A DNA stretch of 64,000 nucleotides from Trichodelitschia bisporula (GCA_010356995.1 ML996695.1:629061-693060), one strand, 5' to 3'; counted from the first letter of the stretch, positions 22,092 to 34,381 are shown. Made by a program: numbers and translations. The notes: generated from the letters alone by a model not told the origin.

Positions 22092-24332
22092 ACTGTAGGG
22101 CTGGTGCCGCGTTTTTCAGCTTTGGCTGTGCTTCAGCTGGCAATTTCTGCTTTGGGAGACTTTTTGGCTGCGATGAGGCGTCGCGACCATGCCAAGAATG
22201 GAATCTGGGGAAAGGGTCGGGCTGCCCGATAACGCGGGAAAAGGGATCGAAGGGGGGTTAGGGTATGTACGTGGAATGTAAGATAGGGGAGGAGAGCGAA
22301 TGGAAGGCGATTGAACATGTACTTCGTAGAGCGAGAGATGAGGAAGATCTGGGAAGATCTGGGATATCAACAAGCCTGCAGAGAAGGATGAAGGACGTCA
22401 GAACAGGCAACAAGAATTGGCCCCAGGGAAGTGCGAGAAGCACGTTAGTTAAGCCGTAGTCGTCAATGTTCGTCCGAAAAAGCAAATTATGAGCGAGGTT
22501 CGGACAGCTTTCTAATCCTAAGCGTCTCCTCCGGCCACACTGGGTAAAAGGGCGCGCTAACGACGGCTTTTAAAAGGACTCAAAAGGTCAAGGCGCAAGG
22601 CTCTTATGAAGATGCCCCCACAACGCTAGACCTTGGACCATGAACTTGGCCCCATGGGCTTACGGAGGAGTGGTTGATCTGCCTATGGAAGGGTAAAAGT
22701 AGGAACGGTCTCCTGCACAAGAGCGTCAGAGCTCGCGACTATCCATACGACATCTCCAAGGAGGACTCTGGCGGGTCTTCGCGGCTCGAAACCTGACGAC
22801 TGACAAGAAAGCCATGACTTGCTCTTTTGGGCCGGTTTGGCGGTCGAATTGCTTCCAAGGGCCGCTCGGCGGGAGTGGCGCAGCAGCCGCAGCACACCGG
22901 TGGCCTGCAAGCGCCGTGGCCACTTCTCACTTCTCGCCATTTCGCGCGGTTGATTCTTGCTCAGTCATCGCGCACTTCAAGGGCGCGAAGAGGAGACGCT
23001 TACGTCGGCTTCTTCGGACTTCGGATGGCGGAAGCGGGCTTACCCTACGGTACGAGCGAGGGGGGGGGCCTTTGGCTGAGTGGGGGGTAAGGAGGCAGAA
23101 GGAGGAGCCGGCGCTTGCATGTTTGGCCGACGGACATTGTGGTGAATTGGTGGTGGTCGCTGCGAAGAGGAGGGAGAGTTGGGGGTATGTAACTTCGTAA
23201 TACGAGGTGTCAGGCATACAAGGTCGGTGGTTACTCTAGGGGTGTTTGCTTAGATATGGGAGGTGGCCGGTGAAGAGATTGAAGTTTCTTAGTAGGACAG
23301 CGAAGCAGTAAACATACTGAAGAGGAACAGATGAAGGTGTGGACGTCAAGTCGTGCCAAGTCGGATGGAAGTCATGATGGAACGAGAGGAACGAGCCGTG
23401 CAAGTGTTGAGCATCACCGACAACCAACTACGTCAAAGTGAGTCAGCGTTCTGGGGCACATTTGTAGCCACCTGATCAGCGTCTTTCTCGTCCTCTGCGT
23501 TCTCCACCCCCAACCCACTCTTACCGACCAACAATTTGCCTTCGATCGCTCCTTTCCCTCTTTTCAATCCGCAAGCCATCGAGACGTCATTGACCAGAGC
23601 AACCTGCCATGCACCGCCACATATAGCTCCTGCCACACACGTGGGGGACAAAATATATGATCCACATGAGCCGCTTCCTCGCTGTTGACGAACAAGTGGT
23701 GCACAAAAACAATCATGCTGTTGTGCGACCACAACGAACGATACATACGGAGGTATACGTTGTACAACAGATGCCTAAAACTCGGTTTCCAGGTATCGAA
23801 ATGTTGCGAGTACGTCTAACAAACTTATCAAGTTCCTTTTCGTTGTTGCCAGTTGCTAGCCTTTCCTGAGCCCCAACGTCTGAACCATATATTTCCCCAC
23901 ACATCAAAACCTGTTGTTGCCTCAGGCTTGAGTTCTCCAGTGAAGCGTCGTGAGCGTGTCGCGGCCTGGACTACGGCCTTGGCGCGTTCACAGCCCGTAG
24001 CTTTCCGCCAAGCACTCAGGACCCATCGGCGGCCAGCACGCGCAAGGCATATCACCAAAGGACCCAGTACAGTTATAAGTCTTGGGGTCCTTTTTGCGCA
24101 ACCTCCAAGCCTGCAAGTACAGCCACCCCGCACCTCCATAACACGACAACATATCCTCATCGTTTAGTATCGTCCACCCGGCCTGCTCTTTTGCGTCCCC
24201 CCGCCTTCAGCCAAACCCTCCACCGAACATATTCTTCGATTTCAGCGACATCCTCACCTGAGCAGCATCAATTGTTCCATCCAAGCCAAACGCTTCTGCT
24301 CCCGCTTTGCCTCCTCCCCTGCAAACACCAGC
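22092..24332. other. Divergent intergenic region, 2.2 kb, no gene seen
   Basis: Lies between the starts of the Caf120-like (-) and BAH-PHD (+) genes. It has several short open frames on both strands with no conserved motif. The last 200 bases are C-rich, as in a leader. Confidence 0.55.
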
Positions 24333-25676
24333 ATGGCGCGTATGGCGCGAACCGTTCGTGACCGTCGCTCTTCAAAGCACGCATCCTCCCCCGAGGAGTC
24401 CCCTCCTCCCCCCAGCCCCCCCTCGGCCGGCCCGCCTGCTCGCAGGCGCCGCGTATCAACGCAGCAGACTCCCGCGTCGGCTTCGGGCGCCGCTTCAGCC
24501 CCGCCGGAGGGAGATCGGCCGCAGTCGAGTCACAAAAAGGCCTTCATGGACTGGTCGGCGATCGAGGAGGACCAGCCATTCAAAATCAATTTCTACGACA
24601 AGGCCCCGCCTAAAAAGCGAAAGCGGGACGAGACCGCGCCTGCCTGCCTCGACGCGCCCTTCACTGCCGAGTTCAATGCCTATTATTCTATCAGCCCCGC
24701 AAAATGGTGGGAGGATGCACCAAAGTACAAGCGCTTCACCAGTAAGGGTTTCCTTTGCACATTTGCATTAGTTGCTGACCCACTGCACAGTCTACGATGA
24801 GACGTTCCAAGTCGGTGAATACGTGCTAGTCAAGACGGAAGAAGCCAACCTCCCCGAGGGCAAAGCCGAAACCGGGCTCTCTCCTCTCGCCGATATCCTG
24901 AAGGGCCGGTGGGTTGCACACGTCCTGGAGGTGCGCGCGGGCGATGAACAGCACGTTTACCTGCGTGTCTTGTGGATGTACCGTCCAGAGGATCTTCCCG
25001 GAGGTCGCAAGCCCTGGCACGGCAGCTACGAGCTGATTGCCAGTAATTACATGCAGGTAATTAATGCGAGTATGTATAACATACTGATCGCCAGACACTG
25101 CTGACATTAGCAGTGAGCGTCGATGGCAGAGTGCCTGTCAAGCACTGGGTTGAGAACTACGATCTCGACAGTGACCCCAACGATCCGGAGGCCGATGAGC
25201 TATTCTACCGGTCGACAGTCGACTTCCTCCGCCCCTCGGCATCTTCATACCTGGTGAGTTTACCCTTCCTGTCTATTTCTTCGTCTGACTGACCCTATTA
25301 GCCTGTTCACAAGCATTGCAAATGTGATACACCTGCGAACCCGGATAATCTGCTCATCCGCTGTGAGAATTGTCAACACTGGCTGCACGCAGAGTGCATC
25401 TGCCGGGCTGCCACCACCCTCATGGCGAAGGAGCTGGATGCTCCCATTTCTGTCAGCAATAGTACCAACGCGCGCAATTCAGGTTCGGGTCGTGGTCGTC
25501 GCCCGTCCGGTCGTCCATCCACCGCGGCTGCTTTGCCGCATATCAGCATAAGCAAGTCTGAGCCAACAGAGGGTGGCAAGTCCGGCTACGAGCTGACGGG
25601 ACGCTTCACGGAGGACGGCCCAGCGGTGTGGAAGCGGGATGCTTCTTGTCTTTTCTGCGAGGTACCACTTGAATAA
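24333..25676 (+). CDS. BAH and PHD domain chromatin protein
   Basis: Four exons: 24333-24741, 24791-25069, 25111-25253 and 25302-25676, giving 401 residues. The N-terminus is basic and Pro/Ser-rich, with a likely nuclear signal (PPKKRKRDE near residue 93). A BAH domain spans about residues 138-280, with YDETFQVGEYVLVKTEE and HVYLRVLWMYRPEDLPGG. A PHD-type zinc finger follows, with CKCDTP, CENCQHWLHAEC and a final CLFC pair. BAH-PHD proteins bind nucleosomes or modified histone tails, so it is probably a nuclear chromatin reader. An unusual Ser/Gly/Arg stretch of about 75 residues sits inside the PHD, between its sixth ligand and the last CxxC. The third-exon acceptor (ACATTAG) is chosen over one 3 bases on because it gives INATVSVDG as in relatives. 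Confidence 0.85.
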
Positions 25677-26366
25677 GGAGTCTCTATATGATCGAAAAGC
25701 ACTGTCTTTTGGCTCTTCATTATTAGCGACGTTTGCTTGACTGCTGCTTTCGTTCCTCAACGTTTGCCGCAAGAATGGGCCAGTTGTAGATTCCAGGTTA
25801 CTGGCTTGCTTACTTGCTTGCTTTCGGGTTGGCTGGGATAGTGGCGTCATGAGGGACGCTGTTGGGCTTTACATAAGGTGCGGAGCGTAGTGGGCGGGGT
25901 CTACCGGTTATAGGGAGAGCTTGCTGGTGATGAGGATGAGGATTAGGGGCGGGGATATAAGTTGGTACAAGCGCCTGACGGCAAGTTCGACTCGTCCACC
26001 TCGGACGGGACCCCAATAAGAGTCGACATGGATGACGGTGAAATCAGTTCGTGGACACGCCGTCGGAACCTTGAATGGGTTCATTGTGTCTGTCGGCTGC
26101 TGGATGCGGTATTTAGGTCACTTTGAGAACTAGATGCAATTGCTGGGGCCCAGTATCGCCCAATGCTGCTATACTGAGGGCCGGGATCCGAAGCCACCAA
26201 GCAGAGGCAAATAGCAGCACATATATTTTGCTAAAATACAGCCTCCCGTGCTCCACGCCCCATCCGAAGCCGCCAGCTTGAAGCCCTGATAATCGAACGC
26301 CCAAACGCCGCCCAATACCCCTCCATGCCCACAGCTAGATCATCCCAACGCATTCCTGGTCTAGTT
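25677..26366. other. Convergent intergenic region, 0.7 kb, no gene seen
   Basis: Lies between the stops of the BAH-PHD (+) and RPAC1 (-) genes. No supported coding frame or RNA gene. Confidence 0.6.
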
Positions 26367-27653
26367 CTAGTCGGTTGCCATCCGCGCCATAGCGCGCTTC
26401 ATCCGCACACACTTCGCCTTGAGCAGCTTGACGCTCTCAACGAAGAGCTCATCGCTCTCAAACTGGCCCACCGATTCCACACTGCAGATAAAATGGTCTC
26501 GCACACGCCCCAGCCGCACCTTGTTCTTAAACTCCTCATGGCGTAGGCACTCGCGACTGACGGTATCGCGCATCGCGTCCGCCACGTAGGCCATCGACTG
26601 GCCTTCCTGGCCCTCGTATGGCCCGCCCTGCGCCGCTTCCTCGGCTGTGACCGGCCGCAGCCCGATGACTCCGCGCGGGAAGCAGCGTGCAAACTTCTTG
26701 GCGTCGGCGCCGATGATCGGGGAGAGGATCTCGATGGATGGCATGAGGCGATAGGAGGCGGTGGCTACGGGGGAGAACTTGGCGTGGTCGGCACCGATGC
26801 CCTTATGTGCGTGCATAGTCGCAACGATGGCCTGTCCGGGCCGCAGTTTGGCGAGCAGGATGTCCGGGTTGGCCGGTTTGAAGGCGCCGTCGCCTGTGAA
26901 GTATTCGTATTGCCTGCCGGCCGGGGTGAAAGTGATGTCGCGGGCGTAGACTGAAGGTTGTTAGCTTTACCAAATGGGTTTTTTTGAAGGACAAGACGCA
27001 CCGTTGGAATGCTCATAGAGCTTCTCCGGATCCGACTCGCCGTGCTGGAAGCGCTCTTTGCCACCTTCGCGCCAGGTGCATTCAACATTAATACTGAACG
27101 TCGCAGTGTTGTAGTCTGTGAGTGCGCTCGTTTCCTGTTGATTTTCCCCATCCTTGCTGCCTCCCTTGCCCTCCTCCGGCTCCTTGAGCTTCTCATCCTC
27201 CTTCGGCTTCTTCACCCACCGCATCCAATGGATACCCTCGTGCGAGCCCTGGAGCGGCACGAGCCCGAACCGCGCCGCCAACACTTCGTCCTGAATTAAG
27301 CTCGTGTTCTTGGCCATGTAGATCGTCTCGATGGCTACCGTGGGAACCTCAGCAATCAGGATGCGGCGGAAGGCGTTCGCGATGCTAGCATCGAGGCCGA
27401 TGAGTGAGAAGGACGATTCAAACTGCGCCGAGGAGTGGAACTGTACACGCAGGCTATTGCGAAACTTCTCCACATCCCAGGAGTGGTCTTCGCCGGGATA
27501 GAAATGGGGGTACTCGGTGTTGGACACATTGGTAACGGTATCGACATTATAGCGGACCAACTGGCGGGGTAATTAGCATGAACTTCCTATAGATAAATCG
27601 GCACATCGCGGTACCTTGCGTCTCTGCAGCTCTGCCTCGGTTGGCTGCACCAT
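26367..27653 (-). CDS. RPC40: DNA-directed RNA polymerases I and III subunit RPAC1 (Rpc40)
   Basis: Three exons: 27653-27615, 27560-27002 and 26950-26367, giving 393 residues. RPAC1 is the alpha-like subunit shared by Pol I and Pol III, dimerising with Rpc19 during assembly. It has the alpha-type core: FSLIGLDASIANAFRRILIAEVPTVAIE-type sequence (residues about 70-95), then LIQDEVLAARFGLVPLQ. Later conserved parts are DYNTATFSINVEC, ARDITFTPAG and the C-terminal dimerisation block ending VRMKRAMARMATD. An acidic/Lys-rich insert (KPKEDEKLKEPEEGK) replaces the zinc-like loop region. The first exon encodes only 13 residues (MVQPTEAELQRRK). Its start is 248 bases from the divergent complex I gene, so the two share a compact promoter. 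Confidence 0.93.
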
Positions 27654-27901
27654 GATTGCGATAGCTAGAATGGTACAAGAGAATGTCGGTGGTGACGAAC
27701 TTTTGCACGCCCGTCGACCTCAAAATAATTTCTGGATGACCGGGTGGCAGAAAATGCCCGGGACCCCGGACATGCCTCTCACCGCTTTGAGCTCGACTTC
27801 GGACCTTCACATCAACCCAAGTTTGGCACCCTCCACTTCTCCTCAATCACCCACCACCACCCTCCCTCTCGGTCAATTGCGTTACGGGCTCCTCAATCAT
27901 C
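27654..27901. promoter_or_regulatory. Compact bidirectional promoter (RPC40 / complex I 49 kDa)
   Basis: Only 248 bases separate the two divergent ATGs. The right half is C-rich on the plus strand. Shared regulation is possible but not shown. Confidence 0.5.
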
Positions 27902-29527
27902 ATGCCCGTGACGATTGCGCGCCTCGCGGCCCCCGCCGCCCGCTGCCTCCGCCGCAGTACGCCCCCTCTCGCCCCGCGCTTCGTCACCCGGTCCCTGGCA
28001 TCAACCACGAGGTACCGGGCCGCCGAACTTGGGAAGACGCGCCTCGTACCCGTTGACAGCAGCTGGACGCAACCGGAGGACTCATCGGACTCGTATATGC
28101 AGCTCTCCAAGGATGATGGCAGCAACCCGTCGAATCGCAAGATTCGCCACTATACCGTCAACTTCGGGCCTCAGCACCCGGCGGCGCACGGCGTGCTACG
28201 GCTGATTCTTGAGCTGAATGGCGAAGAGATCATCCGGTCCGATCCGCACGTCGGTTTGCTGCACCGTGGCACCGAGAAGCTCATCGAATACCGCACATAT
28301 CTCCAGGCTTTGCCGTACTTTGATCGCTTCGACTACGTTTCCATGATGACCAACGAGCAGGTCTTCTCGCTTGCCGTGGAGAAGCTACTGAATGTGGAGA
28401 TTCCAGACCGGGCTAAGTGGATTCGCGTGCTGTTTGCTGAGATCACTCGCGTCCTGAACCATCTCATGTCGGTGCTTTCCCATGCCATGGACGTGGGTGC
28501 TCTGACTCCCTTCTTATGGGGTTTCGAGGAGCGTGAAAAGCTCATGGTAAGCGGGCCTTTTTTGCTTTCATCAATTGAACGTGCGGTCATATTTCAAACA
28601 TGAGCAATGATGTTTCGGTTTTGTTGTTCTCATATGCGCCCTTCCAGCGATTGAAGGCTGAACTCGGGCCTCATGAAGAATGTCTTAATGAGCTACCTAC
28701 TAACATGTACAGGAATTCTATGAACGTGTCTCCGGTGCTCGTCTTCACGCAGCCTACGTCCGCCCTGGTGGCGTTTCCCAGGACATTCCTGTTGGCCTGT
28801 TAGACGATATCTACCAATGGGCGACGCAGTTCGGTGACCGTATCGATGAAACCGAGGAGCTTCTGACAGACAACCGCATCTGGATCGGCCGCACCAAGGG
28901 AGTCGGCGTTGTGTCGGCTGCTGAGGCTCTCAACTACGGCTTCTCGGGCGTTATGCTGCGCGGGTCCGGCGTCCCGTGGGACGTGCGTAAGAGCCAGCCA
29001 TACGACGCCTACGACCAGGTGGAGTTTGATGTTCCCGTTGGAGTCAATGGCGACTGCTACGACCGTTACCTCTGCCGCATGGAAGAGTTCCGCCAGAGCT
29101 TGCGCATCATTCACCAATGCTTGAATAAAATGCCGACGGGGCCGGTCAAGGTGGAAGACTACAAGATCGCACCGCCGCCGCGCGCTGCCATGAAAGAGAA
29201 CATGGAGGCGCTGATCCATCACTTCCTGCTTTACAGCAAGGGCTACTGCGTGCCGCCGGGTGAGACCTACACTGCTATCGAGGCCCCTAAGGGAGAGATG
29301 GGTGTGTTCCTGGTCAGCGACGGCACCGAGCGGCCGTACCGGTGTAAGGTGCGCGCACCCGGATTTGCGCATCTCTCTTGCTTCGATCAGATTTCGCGTG
29401 GCCACTTGCTCGCCGATGCTGTGGCTATCATTGGCACCATGGATTTGGTGTTCGGTAGGTCCCCGCGTGATAAGTGGCCCTGGACATGGGATTGGGCTGA
29501 CACGTTGCAGGTGAGGTCGATCGGTAG
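27902..29527 (+). CDS. NADH:ubiquinone oxidoreductase 49 kDa subunit (NDUFS2/NuoD)
   Basis: Three exons: 27902-28546, 28713-29454 and 29511-29527, giving 467 residues. This core subunit of mitochondrial complex I forms part of the quinone pocket near cluster N2. The N-terminus is a basic, Arg-rich mitochondrial presequence ([18 protein letters not shown]). Family motifs are [15 protein letters not shown] (with the pocket His), [22 protein letters not shown] (with the pocket Tyr upstream in YFDRFDY), and the ending FGEVDR. The last exon has 17 nt and supplies only the end of that hexapeptide and the stop. The first intron (166 nt) is long for this region and has a CTAAC branch site close to its end. 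The last intron contains no stop in the incoming frame. Presence of complex I excludes Saccharomyces-type yeasts. Confidence 0.95.
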
Positions 29528-31478
29528 GCAGCTAGGCAAAATGTGTGGACTGGGAACTCTGTACGACGCGAGGCGCAGGGGAGGGCTGCTGTACATACTT
29601 AGCGTAAGAGAGGGTTTTGTGGCGCCCTTGATGTGATGAATGTGCCATGTGGGACGGTTCTTCACCAGCAACACCATTACGCTAGATGTTCGCGGCTGCA
29701 CTATGTCCGGTGCAGACTCCGAACAAGGAAGGACGAGTTGTGAAGCCATTGAGCAACATAGCTTTCGCAGTGGCCGTAACTAGCCTCCCATGAGCACACG
29801 AATTGGTGAGATATCAGTGTCTTGCAGTATCCGTCGGCGCACAACCAGCCACAAACCACATGCCGAGCACCCGCATCCGCATAAAATTACAGCAGCATAT
29901 CTCCACTCCGTACCACAGCCACCGTTCCTGTACGCCCGACTCCGTAGTACGTCCTAACCCCACCAGCTCGTGCCCCCGGCAAGGGAATATCCCCTTACCC
30001 CTTCCTCGATTTCCATCAAGAGAATACACCGCCCAGTTCTAACCGCAATCTTCCTCCGTCTTCTAGAAGCGTCATTCCGGCTCGAGCTCCCCCTTCCCAC
30101 AGCCAGAATCACGGGTTCCGCCCGGTTCGGCATCTACCCGCGCACCCGCGCGCGCCGGAAGCCAGCGGCCGTAATTTGGGATGGGCATCCAATGGCTTCG
30201 CCGCGCGTTCATAAATCAATGGTGACGGCTCCACCGCTCTAGTCAGGTACAACTCATTGGTCACGCCGCAGTGCGCTTCATGGCGAGCTTCACTTAAGTC
30301 TGCCATCTGCTGCATCCCGCGCGCATGACTCCGCTACCTAGATGCCGAATGCCGCAAGCCGGGGAGTGTTGTCAGCCTTATGCTACACGTTGGCTGGGGG
30401 GAGTAGCCCGGAGGCGTTACACACAACGGGGCGGGAGTAGTGTTTGTGCAGATGGGTGGGGAGTGCTGGTTTATGGTTTGATGGACTGGTAGACTGATGA
30501 TGATTCCGGATGGGGAGGGTCGCGTGGGAAATTGGGCAGTTGGAATTGGAAGATACTGTGGAGGGATGGTTAGGGCGTGATTTTGGCTGGTAGTTGGGTT
30601 TGGTTAGGTGGTGATGGTGACGCGTGGGCGCGGGTTGGGGGTGCTAAAGTTCCAGCCTTGTGGATGTGTGAGAGGCTATGCAGAGGTTGTAAGTTAGAGG
30701 AGGGAGTGGGAGAGCTTGATGGTGTATATTGAAGGACTAGAACTAGTAGACCATTGATATCCGAAGCAATAGCAAAGATATAGCAAAGATACCCAACAGA
30801 GCCGTCTCAAGCGATCGGTGATTGATAGGATCTCCGACCTCGAGCCGACTAGTACAGATCAGGAGTAAACCCAACCGGTTCCCCAAAACCACTGCAGGAA
30901 AGCTGATGCAGGAACGACCACAGCAGGATGCTGCAGGTTCATGAACCCCGCATAAAGAAGGAGTGCCGCGAAGCGGGTAGAGTGTTGTGCAGCGTCGCGG
31001 AAGGCCGGTTACCGCCTTCGGAGATTTGCCTATCTCCCCCTCCACGTTCGAACACACAAACCCGTTGCCATACATCGTGCCTTCCTCTTATAGACTCGCT
31101 CGCTCACCCGCTCCTTCCTCCTGATTCACTCGCTGGCCGACGGAAAACTCTCGCTTACCGGTGACAACGTGACCTCGATTCACTAGGAGGTACACCTATA
31201 CCATCGTTGTGCTTCCCAATTAGATTCTTTCCCCGTCCTCAAAACAACTTCTCCCTGAAATCCCTTCTGCAATCCAACCTTCGCCTTCGAAATTCGACAT
31301 TTTCCCTCAAACAACCACACCTTTTGACATTCCCTCTTCACCAGTGCTCTCCAACATCCCCCCTATTTCCATCTTTCCACTGCTGACATCCGTCCTTGAC
31401 ATACTGTATGATCCCCCCCCCCCTCACAATAGCAGCAATCATTGATCGTTGTGATAACGTTTCTTCACTTCAGGTACT
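29528..31478. other. Intergenic, 1.95 kb, with a G/T-rich tract
   Basis: No supported gene. Bases about 30360-30720 are strikingly G- and T-rich on the plus strand. Bases about 31040-31470 are pyrimidine-rich, the probable leader of tos1. A possible 5'-UTR intron may run from GTATGA at 31406 to CTTCAG at 31473. Confidence 0.55.
31406..31473 (+). promoter_or_regulatory. TOS1: Possible 5'-UTR intron of tos1
   Basis: A GTATGA donor, GATAAC branch-like site and CTTCAG acceptor end five bases before the ATG at 31479. The stretch contains a run of C bases. Inferred from consensus only. Confidence 0.35.
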
Positions 31479-33188
31479 ATGTTCAAAATGGTGATCATGA
31501 AGATCGTGGCGGTGGCTTTCCTGGCCATGGCGCTTTGCAAAGCAGACGGTGCTGGTGCTGGATGCATGGAGATTGCTGGGAACCAGTACTGCAATGAGGT
31601 TAAGCAGGTGCTCTACAATGCAGTCGGTGGTTCTGGTTCTTACCAGAAAGTCACCAACATGGATTCAACCACGGGCCAATGCACCCAAGAGCTCCAGCAG
31701 TTCTCGGGACCCATGGCGCCGTTCGATGAAGATGTAAGACTCCCCTGACATGCACGTGTCTAGTCTTCCGCTTTAGCATTCGCTATACGAAATACCATGT
31801 TCAAACAGATGGTGGACTAACACTCACCAATAGCTTTCGATCCATCTGCGCGGTCCTTTGAAGCTGAGGTCGTTTGCCGTCTTCAAGCCTGGCGAAAAGC
31901 AAGCTGAGAAGCGCTCCGTCCATCATGCCGACAAAAAGCACGCATTTAAACGCAAGCATCATCGGCATATCAAGAAGGATGTCGGCGACATGGTGACGGC
32001 AACAATCAACGGAAAGATCGTTTCTTGGAAGAATTCGTACGACGGAACTCCAGTTACTGGCCCGCAGGTCATTACTGCCACCATTAACGGGAAGGTTGTA
32101 TCCTGGACTAACCAGCCGGCTCCAGGTTTGGTCGCTCCACCGGTAGGAAATGGTGAGTCGTATGGCAACGGCCAGGCTTGCCCTGCCCCATCCACCTCGA
32201 CGATCACCACCTTTGTGCCTGCCACTCCCGATACTTCGGCCCATCACCCGGCTTCTCCAGCTCCTGAGGCTCCCAAGGTCGTACCTGCGCCGCCTCCTCC
32301 GCCAGCTTCCAACATCTCGCCTGCTCCCCCTGTGGCACCTTCATCTAGAGTCTCGTCGGTAGCTTCCCCCGCGCCTCACGGAGACCAGTGGGCTCGTGTT
32401 GCGTACTTCAATTCAGATGAGAAGATCTCAAACGGGATGGTCTATCTTAACAACCTTGGGGGCCAGGGTTCGGGGGTCTGGGATAAGTAAGTGATTCATA
32501 GACTCTCTGAAACACAAAGCTGATCCTGACGCAGGAAGTTTGGAAACAGCTTGTCATATGCTTCTGAAGACGGGAAAGCTGCCGCGAACGGCCCGCAGCT
32601 TTTCGCTGGCGAGCTGGATTCGAATACTGAACTCGGCATTTTCAGCGATCAGCTATGCGACGACGGTTGTGGCTTTGTCCGTCCGAAGACCGTTGCCTAC
32701 AGTGAGTATTCTTCAGTCAGCCTCAAGTCGGTACTAATATCGCAACAGAGGGGTTCGCTGGCCCGGAGAAGGCATTCTTCTTCGACTTCATGATGCCGGG
32801 TGACCCCAACAGTGGCGGTCGGAACTCCGACAAGCCTGCGATCTGGGCATTGAATGCTCAGATCCCACGTGTCGGAGAGTACCTTAACGACCCGGCCTGC
32901 TCCTGTTGGACGTCGGGATGCGGGGAAGTGGACATCTTTGAAGTCCTGGACCCCGGCAACAATCGATGCACCACGACATTGCACAGCTTCGCGAACGGCG
33001 GGACACCTAACTTCTTTTCACGGCCGACATCCAAGTACCTGAAGGTGGCAGTACTGTTTCACAACAACAGTATTACCATCAAGGTGCTAGATGACAGCTT
33101 CGAGTTCGGCAGCGTCATCGACGCATCTCAAATCGACGAGATTGCGGAAAAGTCTACTGCCTGCACGGTCATTGTGCCGTACCATTAG
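31479..33188 (+). CDS. TOS1: Cell-wall protein Tos1 (DUF2403-DUF2401)
   Basis: Four exons: 31479-31733, 31834-32486, 32535-32701 and 32749-33188, giving 504 residues. A signal peptide (MFKMVIMKIVAVAFLAMAL) is followed by the DUF2403-type N-terminal domain with GAGCMEIAGNQYCNEVK. Next is a basic His/Lys stretch (HADKKHAFKRKHHRH). A motif then appears twice, as VTATINGKIVSWKN and ITATINGKVVSWTN. A Pro/Ala/Ser linker leads into the DUF2401 domain, with YFNSDEKISNGMVYLNN, the Cys-rich CSCWTSGCGEVDIFEVL and the ending ACTVIVPYH. Tos1 is an SBF-target covalently linked wall protein in yeast, thought to act on beta-1,3-glucan; the acidic GEVDIFE segment resembles a glycosidase site, but activity here is not shown. 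Basic KR pairs could be cut by Kex2. Confidence 0.9.
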
Positions 33189-34381
33189 CTCTAATTGATT
33201 TGGTCAGAATGGTGCAGTAGTTCTAGGCGTTAGATACCCGGACCGCAATGGAGTTCTGCTTTTCTAATTGCCAGAGCCGTGAAGTGAAATGCGTGCGAGG
33301 TTATCGAGCAGCAAGGCTGCATATCTCCATTGAGATTTCTCCACATGGCGACATGTGGCCGATTCTCCAACGGGCCTAGTTCTAGTTACTGGGACTTGAG
33401 CTAACCCCGCAATACTCCGTAGCTTGTGGACATATGTATTGGTACAGTACATCGGTAGGTATGTAATCAGAGTTAAGAATGTGGGTAAGCGCAGTTGTGG
33501 TGAATTGTGAGCCGCGAAGGGATACCACGGTGAGTACGGATGTACATAAGAGGGCTGGTTGCCACTCATTAATAGTGTACCCTGTTAAACTGCCCCTTTG
33601 CTCTGGGTAAATTGTCAGCAGAGGCAAGTCGAAGGAGCAAAAGTGATTAAAAGCTCTGGTAAGGGGGGAGTACGTACCAGTACCTGGGCTAGGCTCAAGA
33701 CTACGGTAGGTATTACGGAGACTAGATCTAATACGTTTTCCGCTTGAGCAAGCCCATGGGGTTTTGGTGTGGAGCGTGTGGAGAGACTTCTTGGTGGTGC
33801 AGCACGGTAGTGATCAGATCACGGCTCACGGACGGCATCTTGCAGCAGTTCAGCCGAGGCAGAAGGGCTAATTTTCACCAGCCACCGACGGTTCGGGATG
33901 AACGCAGCCGTCATTGCGCAGTACTTCGTACATTTGACGCCGACGACGGGGAAAGACGCCGCCCCCAGCCAAGCCGTCCATCAGTTTCCGCGAAAGCAAC
34001 CCAACCTTCTTCTTCTTTGCTTCCCCATCTCACGCCGCATTTCCCGCGAAACTCTCCCTCCCTCCTCTTCGAAACTTGTATAGCAAGAGGAGTCTCCTTC
34101 CCACCATTCCCGCCGTCATCCCGTCTTAATCATTAATCTTTTGCTTCTGGAGAGTGTGTCTTGTGGGTCAAGCGTCGGCGTTTTGCTCTCTCTACCCTTC
34201 CCTTGTTTGCGCCGCGTCGACCTCGGCCATCCCCGCATCTTTGCCCTTTCTCAGCCAGCTGACCCCCAGGCTCTGAGAGTCGCTTGCCACCAGCGTCATC
34301 CCTTCAACTTCGAACAAAACACCCACCCCAAGTCCTCCCACAATCTCATGAGCTGTTGGTAGCACACTTGTTGTAGAAGCA
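33189..34381. other. Intergenic, 1.2 kb, no gene seen
   Basis: No supported gene. The last 400 bases before pex13 are rich in CCTTC/TCC pyrimidine tracts and probably form its promoter and leader. Confidence 0.55.
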
